Shown: one piece after another, positions 44,493 to 56,296 of the stretch
How positions within the stretch are numbered: the stretch's first letter is position 1
How the letters are laid out: every line of letters begins with the position of its first letter
Source: Paramarasmius palmivorus
Lineage: Eukaryota > Basidiomycota > Agaricomycetes > Agaricales > Marasmiaceae
Direction: 5' to 3'
NCBI GenBank assembly: GCA_037176845.1
Contig: JAYKXP010000054.1
Coordinates: 124,001 to 188,000 of the forward strand
Length of the DNA: 64,000 nt
Position numbers and translations under genes: made by a program
Notes under the pieces: generated by a model
Seen by the model: only the letters and a program-made list of their open reading frames with translations
Told to the model about the DNA's origin: nothing
Database searches by the model: none

Positions 44493-45247
44493 TCATAGCA
44501 CGATGTACGCCTTCTCGAGAAGGTATTCGGTGATTATGCGTACGCACTCCGTTACATCGGTCTCGGCAGTTTTCAAGTGAATTTCTGGCTTTTCTGGTGC
44601 CTCGTACGGTGCTGAGATACCAGTGAAGTCTAAAAGCAGACATGATTAGCAGACGAGGTCCAAGCAGGGTTTGGGATTTACCTTTGATCTCTCCTGCTCG
44701 CGCCTTCTTGTATAATCCTTTAGGATCGCGCTCTTCCACGACGCTTAGCGGTGCGTCCACATAGACCTCGACGAATGGAATTGAGGCCTTATCATGCATC
44801 TCACGAGCGGCTTCACGATCCTTACGATAAGGAGAAATGAACGCTGTGATAGTGATACAGGTAGAATCGGCAAATAGTTTGGCGACCTGCGAAGACTTGA
44901 ATGGTCGGAATTCGCAATCATAATAGTGCTTACCTCTCCAATCCTACGAATGTTTTCGTTTCTAGATTTCTCGTCGAATCCGAGGTCCTTATTAAGACCA
45001 AATCGAATGTTGTCTCCGTCTAAACGATAGGCATGTTTTTGCAAATGAATGAGATGTTGCTCGAGAGCGCATGCAATGGTAGACTGGTGTATTAATCAGA
45101 TACAGCCGCCAGAGTGAAAAACAGTCTCCATACCTTCCCACTGGCACTGAGACCTGTCAGCCAGATCGTTACACCCTTTTGCTTGAGAATTTGATACCGC
45201 TCGTCCGCGGTCACGGAGCCTGGGTGGAAAACGATGTTGGAGGCCAT
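44493..45247 (-). CDS. MET14: Adenylylsulfate (APS) kinase
   Basis: Phosphorylates adenosine 5'-phosphosulfate to PAPS in sulfate assimilation. About 200 residues from several exons, start [21 protein letters not shown]. Motifs: [14 protein letters not shown] (P-loop, interrupted by an intron after GK), [66 protein letters not shown] and [20 protein letters not shown], ending [11 protein letters not shown]. All are diagnostic of the family, and the length is that of the single-domain enzyme. Its 5' region (327 bases) is shared with the divergent LETM1-like gene. Confidence 0.96.
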
Positions 45248-45574
45248 GATAGTGAAAAGAAGGGAAGCTCGACAATGAATAAAAGCTAGACGATGAATAA
45301 AATACTATTATTCAAGTCTAGCGTTTAGCCGCAAACATGTACAATGGTATCACGCAAAAGTTTCGAAATATTGGTAGTCCAGTCATTATGTGAGCGTCCA
45401 GTTGTCCGGGAAATTATTAAGAAATGAGCTGAAATTGCTCGAGAAAGTCCAGTCTGCGCATAAGGACTAGGAAACAAGGGATACTGGCTGGTTGAATGTT
45501 GTCGAAAGAAAGTTGGGTGGGGCAAAGGCGCTGGACGTGAGAAAAGACAAACCACCTCTTCTCAAGCCTCTTCC

Positions 45575-46929
45575 ATGCTACGAGCTACCCTCCAGGATGG
45601 GCTCCGCCAAAGGTATTTCCAGTCATTCTTTGTTTCTCTATACTTAGAATATTAACTAGAACCTTTGCTTCATAGATCGTTAGTCCGTCTTCGTTACGTC
45701 TCGACCTCAACATCTACCACTTCTTCCAAGGATGTCCCACCCATTCTTCCTCAGCGAAAGACCAAAGTTGAGCTTCACCCAGCCCCGAAGAAGATAGAAC
45801 CCATCAATCTTTCCTCTTCTAAACCACCAACTAAAGCTACTTCGCTTCCAAGGGTCAGCGACAATGCACCGTTACCCACACCGTCTCCAAGACCTTCGAA
45901 GGAGCGCCTGGGTATGAAGGAAACCATTCAGCGGGACATCAAAAATGCTGAAGAGCTCGGTATTCTTGCTCCTGCCCCTCCGAATGCCAATACCTTTCGC
46001 AAAATCATACATTCGACCTGGGAATTGACGGTCGGTCAACCTACATACCTTTCCTCAGAACACGCACCCATGACGCAATGTTTCTAGAAATTCTATTTTC
46101 GAGGTGCAAAACTCATATATCTGCGGCAGAAGGAGATTGGTGCTATAAAGCGTCGAATAAGAAGTGGAGGATTGGAGCTTACACGAGCGGAGGGTAGGCT
46201 GATAGAGTTGCAACGGAAGGATATTAACAAGTAAGCCTTACATTTGATTTTCGTAATGTTCAAGCTGACGAAAGAAGGGTCATTCCATTCATCACGATCG
46301 CCGTCCTTCTGGAGGAACTTGTCCCCGTCATTGCGCTATACGCTCCTTTTATGTTACCTTCTACTTGTATTCTGCCGGCTCAGCGCGACCGCATTGAAGA
46401 GAAAAAGGCACTCAAGGCGCTCACGTCTTCCAACAACTCACGCGCTCTCATTCTTTCCATGAAAGCCAAGGCCCATGACGGGAAGCTTCCGCTCACTGCC
46501 CTATCAGGTACCGGTTTAGCCACCGTCGTGTGTAGGTAAGGGAATGTCCTGATCGCTCTATGGCGAAATTTCTTATCATATTTTAATAGCCTACTCCGAC
46601 TACCCACATTCGGCGTCGATCCTCTGCGACTCTGGCGAATTCGAAGGCACCTCCGGTTCATCACTAACGACGATAACTTACTGCTGAAGGATAACTTACT
46701 GGATACGATGGACAAACATGATCTAGAGCAGGCTTTGAGCGAGCGAGGCTTGTGAGTCATTCCCTTTTTCTTGTCATTCCCTCTCATCTGAATGGTTCCC
46801 AGCATCACTCAGGGTCTCAGTATCAAAGATAGTCAAGCACGCCTGAGATGGTGGTTAGATTCTGTCAAGGGTCATTCAATAGATGAGGGGGTTTCTCGTC
46901 GACTTTTACTTCTTCTGGAGCGAAGATAG
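45575..46929 (+). CDS. LETM1-domain mitochondrial protein
   Basis: A small LETM1-type protein of the mitochondrial inner membrane, a family tied to K+/H+ exchange and to mitochondrial ribosome binding (Mdm38/Ylh47). Start MLRATLQDGLRQR spliced to SLVRLRYVSTSTSTTSS is a basic, Ser-rich transit peptide. A Pro-rich linker leads to the family core: FRGAKLIYLRQKEIGAIKRR, a hydrophobic segment VIPFITIAVLLEELVPVIAL and YAPFMLPSTCILPAQR (matching the LPFxLFIIVPFxELLLPxxLxxFPxMLPSTF motif), then a C-terminal ribosome-binding-like region (LRLPTFGVDPLRLWRIRRHL, EQALSERGF, SIKDSQARLRWWL). There is no calcium-binding EF hand. Shorter than canonical LETM1. Confidence 0.8.
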
Positions 46930-47086
46930 TGGAATTCCAAGTTATATCTCTGCCTTCTTTTTTGTTTTGATTCGATGTACTTGAGAGATGCATAGATAAT
47001 ACATAGGTCCTGTACTCTACGATTCCAATACTTATAATCCCCGTTCAACAGCAAGGTTGTAATTGCGCGTTCCTTGACGTTTTTCA

Positions 47087-48741
47087 TCATTCGCCGGCGC
47101 GTCGCTTGCGGTTTGCTGAGCATCGAGGGCAGAGGTTGACAAAGATGTCAGCCATTGGCCAGGTTACCCCAGTCTGCCAGTGCCTCATCAGGATATTTAA
47201 CCCATACCAGAAAAAAGATACTCACGATGGCAAGTTTGTTGATCCCGTCGGTCATTTCAAACGACGACGAGTGGTTCATATGAGCATACGCGAGTACGTC
47301 GTAGTATTGATCGCGAACAATGAGACGATCGAATACAGGTTCAGGTTGTCCTGGGATTAATTCGGTGGCGTCCTGGTCAATCCGAGTTTGATACTCCTTC
47401 AGTAACTGCGCTTCCTCTGTGGGGTCCAGGGAATTCGGTTCGTTGGTGTGGCGAGGCATCAAAAGCAAGTATTTTTGGGTCGAACCAGGCAATAACCGGT
47501 GGCAGTTTACCCATATGAGCATCCTTGGTGAAAGGCCATGTGCTTCGCCGCTCAAGAGAGAACGGTTCATGGCAGCATAAGTGTCGGGGCTAAGACAGGC
47601 AGTCTCCTCCAACTCCGGAACCAGAGTACACAAGAATTCGGACAGCTTTCGTTCAAAGATTTGCCTGTCAGGCAACTCCGAGACCGGAAGTGTCGAAATT
47701 CGATCACGTATAGTGGATGGCAATGGAACGAAGGAAAGGTGGAACCAGGGAGTAAGGCGTTTGTTGCTGGTATTAGACATGATAGATCCTGTGTTCCGAA
47801 AGATGGGTGAAGTAACGTAATTGTGGCTTCTATTGTGAAAACCACCGTTGTTGTTTTCTGTTGGGGCCATCGAACTGACGGCTCGGTCTCGATCTTCTGC
47901 TTCGGAAGACGGCGTGGAAGACGACGTAGAAGCCCTTTGATGCATGCTATAAGCATAGGGAGACATCAAAGGCACGGGCTTGCTACTCGTGCTAGCCTGA
48001 AGAGAGTCTTCCATCGAGGTGCCATCCATGTTTGAGCCTGAGGGACTATCGGCACCAGCGGTTTGTCTCCGCTTTTTGGATGCATAGGTACATGCTGGGT
48101 CGTTTCCCCTCAGTTTGCATTGATTACAGACTGGTAGGTCTCGATCGCACTGTGAAAAAAAGACGAAAGCCGTTAGAGGTGCTCGAGATGACGAAAATTC
48201 TGAAATAGTGACCTTGAGATTGTCTTTTTGGCAGGACAAGCACCGAGGGACACCCCGATGAGAAGGAGTTGGAATGGGCGTGTATTTACACTCCTTTTCA
48301 GGTGTCCAAGCACAATGATTACATACAGGTTGAGCTCTATCGCACTGTATGGTTTACAAAAGCTGTTAAGAACTGCACAGCCAAGGAGGAAAAAAACAGC
48401 GAACCTTGAGATTTTGGGCTCGACATGAATCGCATCTGAGTCATTAAGTCAGAAGATGTGCGGAAAAAAACAAATAGCAGTGATTTTCACCTCAATTTGC
48501 CTCGATGACCTGTCCACAGCGATTGCCTAGCCATGTAGATTTTCGGATTGGGTATGCGGATTTTGAGCTGGGGATCGTCAGGATTCTCCAATGTGAGCTC
48601 ATCGATGGCTTCAACTTTAGATATGATTCGGTTAGTAAAATCGTCATTGAACATGGCTATCCACTCACTGCCCGTGGCGCTGAGCTGGAGACCTGGTACC
48701 AACTCTGACGATGTGCCAGCAGGCGGCTCTTCCGAAGACAT
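47087..48741 (-). CDS. Transcription factor with two tandem Zn2Cys6 clusters
   Basis: Five exons (48741-48491, 48435-48405, 48344-48213, 48149-47226, 47173-47087) join in phase to 474 residues. After about 80 N-terminal residues come two complete binuclear clusters. The first is CDSCRAQNLKCDRAQPVCNH-C with its last Cys in KEC (C-X2-C-X6-C-X6-C-X2-C-X7-C). The second is CLSCQKDNLKCDRDLPVCNQ-C with its last Cys in DPAC (final spacing X8). Both are preceded by HRGxxRC and both are split by a phase-0 intron at exactly NLK/CDR. A basic stretch (SKKRRQT) follows the second. The middle is Ser/Thr/Asn-rich; the C-terminal half (FHLSFVPLPSTIRDRI, SPRMLIWVNCHRLLPGSTQ) is a conserved-looking domain I cannot name. 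The start MSSEEPPAGTSS is chosen; an upstream in-frame ATG is less likely. Confidence 0.85.
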
Positions 48742-49718
48742 TTTGCTGAAAAAAGTGGAATGTAAAGATGAGGAGAGTTGAGAGAGTGATGTCAAAGTCG
48801 TGGCCTGTGGAAGGTCGTGGCAGGTGGCGCTGAGCAATCAGAAGTGCACTTTGGGTTAGCAAGTTGAACCTACTTCTGAATCTGGCAGTCACACGCACCA
48901 CATGATCGGTTGATAATCAGTGTTTGTGGTCACGGCGGAGCTCGGAGTCTCGGCTCCCGGCACATTCCGGTCCTTGCCGATATGGACGTTCCCCTGGATC
49001 TGTTGCTCAGCGTAAGCGCTAAGCTCTAAGTCTAATCAACGTCCACTGTAAGCCTTCTTCTTTACCGCATGGTCATTTTTATCAACCTCCAATCTTTATG
49101 TCTCAGCAGGCATATCGAGTCTTACAGTTACCTGGAGGCTGGACACGATGTGTATACTATATCGAACTCTGAAAGCCCTGTACTGGTCATATCTTATGCC
49201 GCAAAAACTTGAAAAAGCCGAAGTGGCCTCGAGAGAAAACGAATACATCAATCGACACTTTCACATCGATATCATTGATCCATTGCGTCAAGGTGCTTCT
49301 ACAAGCTTCTACACCGCGAGGATTCTGAAACGTGCATCCCCGGTTGCGATTTCGCCGGCTGTTTTGTTCTGACGCAGTCTGACGCCTCTGCATCGAGGAT
49401 TATCGCGTTGAAATAACGGTGAGGTGGAACGTGTGTCGGTGGGGCCGAATTGACTTGATCTATGATTGCATATCCCTATTCTTGCGACGTGCGGACTGTA
49501 TGGGAACTGTACATTCACTTCGGTTTCCATTTCTCCCAAAAGAGGCTCACTTTCTCCTAGTGCAGTGTAAAAGCTGCTTCGATAGGGTATCACATGTGCT
49601 ACACTTCGTGCGTCGTTTCAACATCGACAATTCGGTCCACATGGTTACCCACCTATAAAAGCCAACGGTCTCTCGGTTTTGGTCGATAAATAGGGATCTC
49701 GACCTTAGTGACCAAGCG
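48742..49718. other. Intergenic region before the secreted-protein gene
   Basis: No supported gene. A plus-strand frame at 49148-49372 lacks domains. TATAAA at 49654-49659 lies about 60 bases before the ATG at 49719 and is a plausible TATA box for that gene. Confidence 0.4.
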
Positions 49719-50974
49719 ATGTTTCGAGCTGCTCTCTTCACTTTTGTCGTCATTGGTACCGCTTTGACCACACCACTTAACAAGCGCGCCAGTGCTTTCT
49801 TTGATCCCAGGGATGGTGGTGGGACCATGCTAGACGATGGTGCGTTCATACCGTTCGGTTTGTGTAGCTGTCAAGTAACTCCTTAACCAGCTGGCTCGGG
49901 CGGGGGAGAGCCTCTGAACGTACGTGTTTGGCTCCTTGCATCATGCTCGCTGCCAACTGACGTTGTTCATAGGTCATTATATCAGGATTGAGCTCGCCCG
50001 GAGTGCTCACGGACGACGGAATTGTCAATTATGCCAGGTGTGTGATACAAGTGCTTCAAATCGCGCCGCTAACAACATTCACTACAGAGCAATAGGATTG
50101 TACGTTTCCCTGCATCCTCTAAACTTCGCTACTCCTGCTGAAATACACTCAGCTCCACTGAGTGCTTTGGCATACACCTCGGAGACCCCCAATTTGCCAA
50201 TCTGGGTGACGGAAATGGTGCTGTCCCTCAAGCAGTGCGCAATCACGACTCACACAGGAGATACATTTTCACGATATTTCCACAGATCGAGCTGCGGGAG
50301 GATTTCGGCGATGCAGACGCGGGCACATGTTTAGAGTCTCTCATCGGTGGTAACCATTTCAGGTGCCTACCTTCGCTTCGTGCTTTGTCTGACGTGCTCA
50401 ACGTTCTTTCAGGGTCTGGCATCAGAACGGTACACAGGCTAATAGTGGAGCATTGTTCCTTGCGTGAGTAACACGAGTTCAAGAGGCATGTCAGACAGTA
50501 ATATCCTGCCGTGTAGCGTTTCCCATGAAGAGGTGACACAACTTGGCATCGATACTTCATTCCTTCTCTGATAGAAGTGGACAGGACGTAACTCAAGGAC
50601 ATACCATATCCCCAGATGGTTACAACCAAGGTCATCACAAACCCGGGACACTTGCTGAAATATACTGAAAATGATACTTGATATAGGTCGTAATCAATTA
50701 GTCCAACACGCGCTAGGGACGACCAAGTTCAACGGCGTCACCTATTCTACCCAGGCTGAGAACGTTACTGGTCTTCTTCCTGCGGGAGCTCAAGGGTAAG
50801 CATCGGACTACCTTCCAGACTATCGGTACATCAGACTGATCATATTTCACAGGATCAATCACGGTGAGTGTTTACGCATAGCACAAATGAACTAATTATA
50901 ACCAGACCTCTCAATACTCGATAGGTATTGCCATCGACGGTATTGTGACACTATTGACGGTGACGATTGTGTAG
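49719..50974 (+). CDS. Secreted protein of an Agaricomycete-specific family
   Basis: Small secreted protein of unknown role. Exon 1 (49719-49839) encodes a signal peptide, MFRAALFTFVVIGTALTTPL, followed by NKR, a Kex2-type site. Many short exons follow, giving GGGEPLN, VIISGLSSPGVLTDDGIVNY, GFSTECFGLHLGDPQFANLG, IELREDFGDADAGTCLESLI, GGNHFRVWHQNGTQANSGAL, then FDGVTYSTQAENVTGLLPAG and a hydrophobic end IAIDGIVTLLTVTIV. This matches a family of secreted proteins common in mushroom genomes with conserved SGLSSPxVLTDDG and HLGDPQ motifs. The exons around 50460-50690 are harder to join (stops flank the SVSHEE and DVTQGHTISPDGYN blocks), so splicing there is uncertain. Two Cys pairs may form disulfides. 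Confidence 0.65.
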
Positions 50975-51149
50975 ACTTCGACAGTTTTGAACGGTTCAAC
51001 ATGAAGTATTTATTGGCTACTGATGACAATGACATGATGCTTATGACGAGACTGGAATGCGATGTTGATAGGTATACAATATACAAGAATGGGCGTTCGA
51101 TGGTGGAAAAGGTGAAGGATGAGGAAGGGAAGGTACTTGAACGGAACAT

Positions 51150-53087
51150 CTACATTTCTCCGTCAGCGACATCGTACATATCCTCGTCCGAACGAATGAA
51201 GAAATCATATTGGTCTTGGCTGGGGGACGTCGAGGGCTTTCTTCGCTCACGACGAACCTCTTCGATTGTCTTGCGCTTTACTCGATCGAGGATGCAGTCA
51301 AGTTGGGAAAAGTTTGCGTCGTTGTTAGCAAACTTTCTGTGCTTGCTGGAAGAGATGTGCTATCAAGGAGATCAGAGCACGATATAGGAACGCTGTTTGC
51401 AGGTATCTTACCTCCTTGAAGTCATTAAACTTTCCACGGCAGCTCTCACAGTAGCCTGGTTTGGAGCCTTCTTCTCTCTTGGATAGACGGATGGTGTTCA
51501 TACTCTTGCTCTTTCGCAACAGGCTCTGTTTGTCGGGAATACTTGCTGGGGGCCCCATCATGCCTGTTTTGGAGTTCGCCCGGGGTCTGGACACCTTGCG
51601 GGAGGTGAGGATCTCCTGGTTTGCAATTACTTGCAAACTCAGAGGAAGCGTCTTTCTTCGAAGAGGGAAGCTGGATGTCGAGGTGGTTCCGGTGGTGGAG
51701 GTGATTTGCACACTGTTACCAGAGGCTGCCATATAGCCACCAGTGCCAGATGCGAGGTAACCAGATGCGTTTGCAGACTCGAGTGTGTCATCGTGATCGA
51801 CATCTTCGAATGGATTGCACTCTTCGTCCGGATCTTGACGGCGTAGGTTGTTCATGGAAACAGAACGCCTCAAATCACCCATGGCTCGACCTGAATGTTT
51901 CTGTGCCTCCTTCCGCTTTAAGACCTCCTCGAATTGACGCATCTTCTTCCTACGAATCTCCTCCTGCTCCTTAAGACGATCCTTCTCATGAAGCTGAGTT
52001 TTCTCCCATCGTCGTTTCTCGCGCTCATCGAAAGGAATAAACGGACCTCGCGATTGAGGATGGCAATGTAATACAGGATATGCTGGCTTTTCGGTGCTCC
52101 GTTTAGTCGCTGGCCATTCCATTGCAGCGATAGTAGCAACCTCGTTGCGCATATCCTCGATCAGAAGAAAATAACTTCCGGGAGAGAAATAGCGATATTC
52201 GGGGCGTTTTTGTGTAGGATCCCTCTCCGTCGAGCCATGCAATTTCTCTGACTGCAGCAGGCGAGTCAACTTTTTGCCCTGGTTCGGATTGGTGGTAGAG
52301 AGAAGATGGGGCTGCGAATGACTAGAAGTACCGAGAACTTCGGCAACTTGCAGGCAGCGAGAAAGCACGCTGTCGAGCTTTCGAATGTCCCATATCTTGG
52401 TATCCGGCCAAGACTTGACCTTCGCTATAAGAGACTCCTCTTCGACTGGCCTACATTGCGATTAGCAAACATAGTGCTGATAAATCACGAAAACGAACCG
52501 AGGTATTGTAGATTTCGAAGGACTCCTCTTCAACGCATTACCTCCTCGGCTACTTCCTACACCATGCTGTGAGCGATTTTCTTTCTCGAACGGTTCTTCC
52601 AGAGACTTCAGGGCACGATCGATGTCGTCGCAAATAAAATGTGTTATGGTGTTCTGAAAGAAGTCCTCTATTTGCTGTAGGTATGAGTATGATGTCAGAC
52701 TTGTGGTTGAAAATTTGGATTGCTGCCACCTACACCTCCAAGCTGTCTGATCCTAGCACTGAGACGCTGAACTACGGTTTCGTCCTTGATGTTGGCGGTA
52801 TCAAAGTAAAATTTGCAACGAGGTATGTGACGCTTGTATTTGGACCTAAATTCGTATTCTTCTTGTGCCTTCCTCTGCTTCTTATCTTGAGGGTACTGTT
52901 TCTGGTTGGGTGTCGCTGCGGCTGGCACAGTTGGACGCGCTCGCTTGACTGCAATACGAGAGGCTTGTTCTGCAGGAGCTGGAGATCGCGCTCGTTTGGT
53001 TCCCGATATGACTCTGGATTGCTTCACTGACGGCGACAAAGGCATACGCGCTGGGAGCCGCGTGGGGAGTTGGTCGATACTGGCCAT
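51150..53087 (-). CDS. DBF4: DBF4-type regulatory subunit of Cdc7 kinase
   Basis: Activates Cdc7 for phosphorylation of MCM at replication origins. Start MASIDQLPTRLPARMPLSPS with a basic N-terminus (GTKRARSPAPAEQ). A BRCT-like motif N follows: CKFYFDTANIKDETVVQRLS with FQNTITHFICDD and SWPDTKIWDIRKLDSVL in the next exons. Motif M is the region around EYRYFSPGSYFLLIEDMRNE and GPFIPFDEREKRRWEKTQLH. The C-terminal motif C zinc finger reads GYCESCRGKFNDFKEH with ISSSKHRKFANNDANFSQLD (C-X2-C-X..H-X5-H, split by an intron before EHI). Order N, M, C and the final 60 residues (RVKRKTIEEVRRER, then an acidic end) fit fungal Dfp1/Dbf4. Convergent with the secreted-protein gene (175 bases) and divergent from acetoacetyl-CoA synthetase (413 bases). 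Confidence 0.9.
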
Positions 53088-53500
53088 GACAGTTGAGAAT
53101 CAAGAAAAGAGGTAGAATGTGAAGCGAAATTGACGATATTGCAAGTGGCACTAGGCCGCTCACTTGGAGAACCAAGAACAAGTTGAGAATCTGCTATAGC
53201 CGCCTCACCTTGCGTGGGAATTCAACAGTGACACGCTGCTCTCGTGACCGTGACATGACATTCTTGACAACTGCTCAATTCTACAGTCCTCTGCGGGCTC
53301 TGCTGTAGTCTTGTCTGGAAAATTTATTCTCCCTTCAAATCTTCTTTTGTGCACATGAACATGGCCGCCATCATGGCGCCCGTACAAGCATCTCTTGAAC
53401 TTGTGACCTCTCATCACCTCACCCTTCTGACTTCCCCGCGACCTAGCGGCCTCCGTGAACTGTATATGCCAAATCTTTGGGGCCCACCTTTCTTTCCCCC

Positions 53501-56183
53501 ATGCCTTCACCGATCTGGACACCCTCGGAGCCTGCTTTCACCGCTGTGGAAACCTTTCGACGTGCGGTCAACAGACGACACAACCTATCTCTGAGTAAGT
53601 TTCCTGGTTACGCATTCTCAATCTGTCTATACGCTGAGCATTATCATGAAGAGGACTATTATGATCTCTACCAGTACTCTGTCGACAATGATACCTTTTG
53701 GATGGACCTCTGGGAACAGGTTGGTATAACACACTCTAAACCCCCAGAAAAGGTTCGCTACACACCGTCTCTAATAACCCCCGAATCCTTATCTATTCCT
53801 GCAACCTACAAGGTCAACGCCCCCGGCAAATCCACTCACCAATTAGACTGGTTTCCAGGAGCCCGCTTAAATTACGCAGAGAATCTTCTCGTGAGACGTG
53901 ATGACAGGATAGCCTGCACCATCCTGAATGAAACAGGTGTTGTGGTCGATTACAGTTACCTGCAATTGCGCGGGCTTGTGCAAAAGATGGCTGCTGCGAT
54001 GAAAGCACACGGACTTGTCTCTGGGGATAGGGTAGCTGGTATGTTGTATCTCAAAACTTCTTTTCTATCAACCTAACAATACCTCCAGCTGTCCTCACCA
54101 ACTCAATTAACGCCGTCGTAATATTCTTGGCCTCCGCGAGTATTGGAGCGATATACACTAGCACCGCCCCAGACATGGGTGCTACAGGCATTCTCAGTCG
54201 GTACACACAGGTGCGACCGAAGCTAATATTCATGGAGACGGAAGTTTTCTACGCTGGTAAGGTGATTGACCTCAGAGAGAAATGTTCTCAGGTCATATCG
54301 TCCTTGCGAGCGAATGGTCTCAAAGAAGGAATCCTGCTTCCCAGCAGAGTCTCCGGGACGGAAAGCCATGTGCCCGGCAGCCTTAATTACTCGATGTTCC
54401 TTGCATCTGCGAATGATCAACCACTGGCTTTTGAGCAACTACCGTTCCAACATCCTTTGATCATACTATATTCTTCGGGTGAGTCAGGAATCTTTTGAGA
54501 GGCCACATCACTCACTCGAGCTAGGCACTACTGGTACACCAAAGTGTATCACTCATTCCGCAGGGGTAGGAACACCTTTTCTCATCGGCTATCCTTTGAC
54601 AAACTCCTTTTTCAGGGTATCCTAATCCAACTGAAGAAAGAGCTAGCGTATGGCTATGGGCTGTCTCCTGAAGGGACGTTCTTCCAGTATACGACCGTAA
54701 GACGCCCCGTGTTTCTCGCTATCTTGTTCCTGACTCCACTTGGCACGTAGACAGGTTGGATGATGTGGGTGCTCTTGATGGGTTCGCTATCTTGGGGGGC
54801 CCGCGCAGTGCTGTATGATGGATCACCTTTTCATCCTGGTATCCGAAGTTTCCTCAAAATGATCAGTGACCAGGGGTTCGTCTGTCGTTCACCTTCATGA
54901 TCATGCTTTTCATATGACCCTTCCAGTGCCACTGTTGCAGGCCTGAGCCCCCGATTCCTGTCGGAGATGCGCGCAAACAACATTAAACCACGTAGGCACA
55001 CTCTTCGACAGTAACTCGTGTGTTCCTGATGGGAAGATAGATGACATTGCCTCGTTCGAATCCCTACAAACTCTTGCCGTCGGTGGCTCCATTCTGACGG
55101 CAAATCTGCATGCGTGGACGCAGCAAGTCTTCGGAAAGTCAACACGAGTGTTCATTGGAATGGGTGGAACGGATATATGTTCTGCATGTGAGTGTATGCA
55201 AATTATAGTCAAACACAAGCTGACTTGATTTTAGTCGTACTGAGCACCCCAAGTTTACCTGTTTATGCCGGCGGTATGTCATTCACTTTTAATGGCTTTC
55301 CTTTACTGAGACCTTCCCAGAAATACCCTGCAAGAGCCTGGGGATCAAGGTCGAAGTTTATGATGATGGCGGTCGGAATATTGAACACACCGGGCGAGCG
55401 GGAGAAATGGTGGTCACGAAAGGCCATCCAACAGTCCCTCTATTCTTTTGGGGTGATGATTCAGGACAAAAGCTTCACGAAGCTTACTTCGATATGTTCC
55501 CCGGTAAGTTGGAAGTATTACAGGCCAACATGTGGGCTGTTCGTTGATGTCGGGATAGGTGTATGGAGGCAAGGCGACTTTATGGTCGTGAATACTGAAA
55601 CACGTGGTATACAAATTCTGGGTAGGAGGTATGCTAGTTATACTCACCTTTCATCTGGTCAAAGTTACTCATTTGTATGTGCTCAGTGACGGCGTTCTCA
55701 ATCCCAAAGGCATCCGCTTTGGCTCGGGGGAGATCTATTCCATTCTTGAACACCTTGAAGGTACATCGGAACGTATTGAAGACACTATCTGCGTCGGGCA
55801 ACGGAGAGCACAAGACACTGATGAAAGGGTCATCCTATTTGTGAAGATGCGACCTGGAAATACCCTCACCAGGGCCATGAAAAAGCAAATCACGACCGCT
55901 ATCAGGAAACATCTCAGTGCTAGGCACGTCCCCGATTTCATTGTCGAGGTCGAGAGCATTCCTGTATGTAGCCCTTTCCTATTACTTCTCTATGGGTGCT
56001 TATACTCACCCTTTGTCCTAGTATACCTCCAACGGGAAAAAGATTGAGGTTGCAGTCAAGCAAATCGTGTCGGGTACACGATTTAAACCTAATGGTGCAG
56101 TTGCCAATCCGGAGTCGTTAGAGCAATACTATAAATACCAGCAGGATAGCGAGCTCTTGAGGGCCAGTGACGCGAAATTGTAG
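53501..56183 (+). CDS. Acetoacetyl-CoA synthetase
   Basis: Cytosolic ATP-dependent ligase converting acetoacetate to acetoacetyl-CoA. Start MPSPIWTPSEPAFTAVETFR. The N-terminal acetyl-CoA-synthetase-like region reads YQYSVDNDTFWMDLWEQVGI and LDWFPGARLNYAENLLV. Core AMP-forming motifs are SASIGAIYTSTAPDMGATGI, YSSGTTGTPKCITHSAGGI (P-loop, across introns), GWMMWVLLMGSLSWGARAVL and FIGMGGTDICSA. The C-terminus has GDFMVVNTETRGIQILGR, RFGSGEIYSILEHL and the catalytic-Lys loop SNGKKIEVAVKQI. Length about 680 residues, with more than ten short introns. In the interval 55.2-55.7 kb a few exon joins are not fully resolved, but no clear disabling change was found. ATG5 follows 113 bases downstream on the same strand. 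Confidence 0.9.
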
Positions 56184-56296
56184 ATTTTGTTTGTTGTGTA
56201 TATAGATATGGTTGATATGGATGTGCTTCTCACGTGCGACACTTTCGAATTCGAGAGCTCTTGACTTGGTCGCAAGTCGCGTATCCGGCGCCGACG

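Noticed and set aside
55040..55060. GTTCGAATCC-like box suggesting a tRNA
   Set aside because: It lies inside the acetoacetyl-CoA synthetase coding exon and no acceptor stem, D arm or anticodon arm can be folded around it.
44493..56183. Possible metabolic gene cluster (APS kinase, acetoacetyl-CoA synthetase, zinc-cluster factor, secreted protein)
   Set aside because: No backbone biosynthetic enzyme, and the genes are interspersed with DBF4 and LETM1-like housekeeping genes in mixed orientations.
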